Source of the DNA: Candidatus Brocadia sp.
GTDB lineage: Bacteria; Planctomycetota; Brocadiia; Brocadiales; Brocadiaceae
Length of the DNA: 64,000 nt
Reading direction: 5' to 3'
Assembly (NCBI GenBank): GCA_011525665.1
Contig: WYAU01000097.1
Location: 28,749 to 92,748, forward strand
The notes below the pieces were generated by a model. That model searched no databases, was not told the origin of the DNA, and worked only from the letters and a program-made list of their open reading frames with translations. Below are positions 61,965-64,000 of the stretch, in pieces. How positions within the stretch are numbered: position 1 is the stretch's first letter; each line of letters begins with the position of its first letter. The position numbers were made by a program, and so were the translations under genes.

Positions 61965-62759
61965 GCTTTGCCTCCTGACCCCCGCTTTGCCTTAAGTATT
62001 TTTTCCGTAGTTGAGCTACGGAATAAAACCGTACAAATTTACGAAAAAAAGAAAGGAGTTTATAATTCCCTCTTCGCAAGCTCATTTCGGATAAAAATAT
62101 AGTTGAACGAAGAAACGGTAAAAATACACTCCTCTGTGGGATCAATCAAACAGAAATTATACCTTTTCATGAGGTGAATGAATGAGTTTGTTAGTGACTA
62201 CCGTAAAGAAATAAGTTATACCGGTATCGTACCCTTCGGTAATTTGGCAAATGTACCCATTTCATATCTACGTAATTTTTATGTATGGCGGGAAATGGGC
62301 GACCTCCATTGCATTCCGAGATGTTTGCAACCATTGCATTGACCTGGAAAGATTTGCCTCTCGTATGCATAAAAACAGATGATAATGATTTCCCATGAGG
62401 ACAAAAGCAAATATCTCTAACTGAAACTTTTCGGAGGCTTTTTCGAGATACTCACAAAAATTTTGACCCCCTAACCAGGCGTAATAGATGAGGAGCAGCG
62501 CAGCGTTGGTGTTCTTAGTGTCCGACTACCCAAAACAACAAGAGCCACTACTATTACCTTCTGCCTCTTCAAGGTCTAACTATTGAGCTTTAGCCGCACA
62601 AATGGATAGTCTTACATGGTTAAAGGATTCAGGATAGTTACTACCTTGTGAGCGCGCTCCCCTCAAAAGTTTGGTCAACATACTGACCTCCTTTCGAGGG
62701 GCATTACGCCCCTCTTTTCGATGTATGATGGCACCGCAAGCAATAAGCGTGAGCGGTCT
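61965..62759. other. region between two REP-like copies without a recognised gene
   Basis: About 0.8 kb with many stops in all frames. It contains a hairpin at 62003-62023 (TTCCGTAG / CTACGGAA) with a degenerate relative near 63670, and a terminator-like hairpin at 62696-62718. A minus-strand ORF ending near 62580 (MLTKLLRGARSQGSNYPES) has an AAAGGAGGTC ribosome site but no known domain. It may hold decayed mobile DNA. Confidence 0.4.
62696..62718 (+). terminator. terminator-like hairpin in the repeat-bounded region
   Basis: GAGGGGC / GCCCCTC with an ATTAC loop, followed by TTTT. On the minus strand it lies just before a GAAAGGAGGTC ribosome site, so it could instead be an mRNA leader structure. 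Confidence 0.5.
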
Positions 62760-62832
62760 GAGGGTCAGACCTCCATTATTCAATATTCTATTATTTAACA
62801 ATCAATAATTGAAATATGAAGGTCTGACCCCC
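62760..62832. repeat. 73-nt palindromic REP-like element, copy 2
   Basis: Near-identical to copy 1 (61892-61964), same orientation, 868 nt away. Its right side runs into CCCCCTTTGCT repeats and then the truncated membrane protein gene. Confidence 0.85.
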
Positions 62833-63069
62833 TTTGCTGACCCCCTTTGCTCCTCTGACTCTGACCCCCTTTGCTCCGGTTCTGTTAATCACCTTGATCC
62901 GGTAAATCTTTTCTTTTGTATTGGTACTAATGCCATACGCTATTTTTGGAGATATTTCAATCCTTGGTTTAAAGCGAAACAATACGGCCAGAAACAAGAA
63001 ACTTGTAACTATTCCAGTAAATATCGCTAAGACAACATTTTCCAATAAGAATGATACCCATGTTGGCAT
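62791..63069 (-). pseudogene. membrane protein gene truncated by REP-like repeat copy 2
   Basis: The ATG at 63069 (AAGAGAACG upstream) begins a natural protein: MPTWVSFLLENVVLAIFTGI, a transmembrane helix, then FKPRIEISPKIAYGISTNTK and YRIKVINRT. After about residue 63 the reading frame enters the CCCCCTTTGCT repeat array (GAKGVRVRGAKGVSKGG) and stops at 62791. The missing C-terminal part would be a cytoplasmic or external beta domain. The gene appears cut by the repeat. Confidence 0.6.
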
Positions 63070-63125
63070 CTTACGTTCTCTTTAGGTCAGGTGTAAATGG
63101 CAATGAGCATACTTAGTATCTCATG

Positions 63126-63632
63126 TTAAATGCCTCTCGGGTAGTCGTTCCTGACAACCCGAAAGATCCTTTTCGTGTGGAATCTGTTGCATTTATGATC
63201 TGCAGCCTTCGTAACCCGACCAGTAGCCGGATCCAAAACCATGTCTTTATGTAGAACAATGACATGAGACCCACATAGCCAGCCTCTATCGTCAGGGTCT
63301 CCAAAAAGAACCTTCATGTTGTTTGTTGTGTAATAGCTCAAAATAAAAAGATCGTCGAGTTCGATCAACTCAGGTAGGTAAAACTCAATTCGCCGTATGT
63401 CTGTCGGGCAATAGCACAGTTTCATCCCCATAGGCTTCAATGCGTCTGACCATGAAAATGGGTCTTGTGTGTTTATTGATCCCTCGAAGATGTCGACCGA
63501 AACACCTGCAATAATGGCCAGAGATGTTGCAACACAGCGAGGTCCGTGTTGGCGCAATGGTGCAAAATGCCTATCGCGGAAAAAATTATCGCTCTTGTTT
63601 GGCCAAATCGGTGCGGTTAAGTTAAAAGGCAT
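63126..63632 (-). CDS. papain-like/C39-type cysteine peptidase-like protein
   Basis: This 168-residue protein has a possible catalytic triad of papain/C39 type: Cys33 in QHGPRCVATSLAIIAG, His123 in CGSHVIVLHKD, and Asp134 in MVLDPATGRV. The spacing and the helix after the Cys match peptidase C39-like folds. No leader-peptide transporter is nearby, so bacteriocin processing is not supported. TAGGAG precedes the ATG at good distance. It could be a toxin, an immunity-type protein or an accessory peptidase. Function unknown. Confidence 0.6.
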   Translation of the reverse strand: MPFNLTAPIWPNKSDNFFRDRHFAPLRQHGPRCVATSLAIIAGVSVDIFEGSINTQDPFSWSDALKPMGMKLCYCPTDIRRIEFYLPELIELDDLFILSYYTTNNMKVLFGDPDDRGWLCGSHVIVLHKDMVLDPATGRVTKAADHKCNRFHTKRIFRVVRNDYPRGI

Positions 63633-63719
63633 TAATATGACTCCTATTTTTGGATAGCTTGTTACATAACATTAAGTATTTTATCTGTAATTGAGTTGTG
63701 TAAGGATGGGTTGAACAAA

Positions 63720-63869
63720 CAGACTGGGTCAAATGGACTATTTTACCCTATTTCGCGAGGATTCTTCTCCATATTGGTGGCTAAAAGGTGGCAAAATGAG
63801 TATAAAAATGGCAATTTATAGTAGTTCTTCCCCACTTTTGAAGCAAAAAAGTTAATTTGACCCAGTCTG
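63720..63869. mobile_element. 150-nt inverted-repeat (MITE-like) element
   Basis: Fifteen-base perfect inverted repeats CAGACTGGGTCAAAT (63720-63734) and ATTTGACCCAGTCTG (63855-63869) bound 120 nt of non-coding DNA. The element sits inside the minus-strand ORF at 63743-63985, supplying its C-terminal part from RLGQIN onward. The size and structure fit a miniature inverted-repeat element. The ends differ from the 73-nt REP-like copies. Confidence 0.6.
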
Positions 63870-63985
63870 AAAGCCAATGTCATTAAGTTAAGAAATTGGT
63901 TTATAAGGGAAGGCGAAGATTTTTTTATGTGGTTGAATATTTCTTGGAAATTTTCTTCCTTTTCTAATAGCGGAATTGTTTTCAA
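63743..63985 (-). pseudogene. ORF interrupted by the 150-nt element
   Basis: ATG at 63985 starts an 80-codon frame, MKTIPLLEKEENFQEIFNHI and on through SSPSLINQFLNLMTLAF. From RLGQIN onward it is encoded by the inverted-repeat element, so the natural product is likely truncated. The native part (about 40 residues) resembles no family I can name. A transposase N-terminus is possible. The gene lies near the window edge. Confidence 0.35.
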
Positions 63986-64000
63986 TAAATAGTTTATGGA

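Noticed and set aside
61927..62145. 72-codon minus-strand ORF in the repeat-bounded region
   Set aside because: Most of it is a translation of the repeat array and adjacent hairpin.
61892..62832. CRISPR array from the two repeat copies
   Set aside because: Only two copies 868 nt apart, each internally palindromic, with no spacer-sized regular units and no cas genes.

Overview
The window looks like chromosomal DNA of a Gram-negative, anaerobic bacterium. The gene mix fits a planctomycete of the anammox type (Brocadiales) best: a cyclic-2,3-diphosphoglycerate-synthetase-like protein next to carbamate kinase, two different pyruvate/2-oxoacid:ferredoxin oxidoreductases, an RnfB iron-sulfur protein, ADP-heptose synthesis genes for lipopolysaccharide, and a SpoVG-like protein next to ispE. 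No hydrazine or nitrite genes lie in the window, so this assignment is an inference. One tRNA is present (tRNA-Arg, CCG). No rRNA, CRISPR array, prophage or intact insertion sequence was seen.

Layout. 0-4 kb: a nucleotidyltransferase with a tiny partner, thymidylate kinase, and the cpgS-like/arcC pair, then tRNA-Arg. 4.2-14.2 kb (minus strand): endonuclease III, aquaporin, single-chain NifJ, a ferritin-like protein, GpsA, GlyA, and RF2 with a classic +1 programmed frameshift. 14.6-20.4 kb (plus): rsmD-ispE-spoVG, acetolactate synthase, a broken Uma2 gene, rnfB-rsmE. 20.7-32.7 kb: Hsp20, nicotinate phosphoribosyltransferase, an M16 peptidase, a GH114-like protein and topoisomerase I on the minus strand, then a PpiD/SurA-like protein and RibF. 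32.9-38 kb (minus): a four-subunit 2-oxoacid:ferredoxin oxidoreductase operon, a cyclase, and an ECF sigma/anti-sigma pair. 38.4-43.6 kb: a TIM-barrel protein of unknown function, bioB, bioF, and alanine racemase. 43.7-51.8 kb: a two-component pair with an unusual REC-XRE regulator, then hldE-gmhA-gmhB (ADP-heptose) and uvrB. 51.9-61.7 kb: large membrane proteins (TPR, YfhO-like, membrane-fused aminopropyltransferase), a MazF-type toxin-antitoxin pair, and a PD-(D/E)XK nuclease-like protein. 61.7-64 kb: decayed accessory DNA with gene fragments cut off at repeat elements.

How the genes work together. NifJ and the PorGDAB-type enzyme would link acetyl-CoA and pyruvate through ferredoxin, and RnfB would exchange electrons with a membrane complex encoded elsewhere. 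GlyA, IlvB, BioB/BioF, RibF, PncB, IspE and Alr are housekeeping biosynthesis. HldE, GmhA, GmhB and the large membrane proteins point to envelope polysaccharide or LPS construction.

The most unusual signal is repeat structure. A family of GC-rich palindromes lies between genes and also, in frame, inside three membrane-protein genes, adding short peptides such as SPPSQGGDEG. A second repeat type is translated within one of the same genes. At the right end, two near-identical 73-nt palindromes and one 150-nt inverted-repeat element abut truncated genes. The SpoVG protein with an inserted zinc ribbon, the REC-XRE regulator, the nuclease-like protein with duplicated C-terminal repeats and the cpgS/arcC pair are the best candidates for under-described biology.
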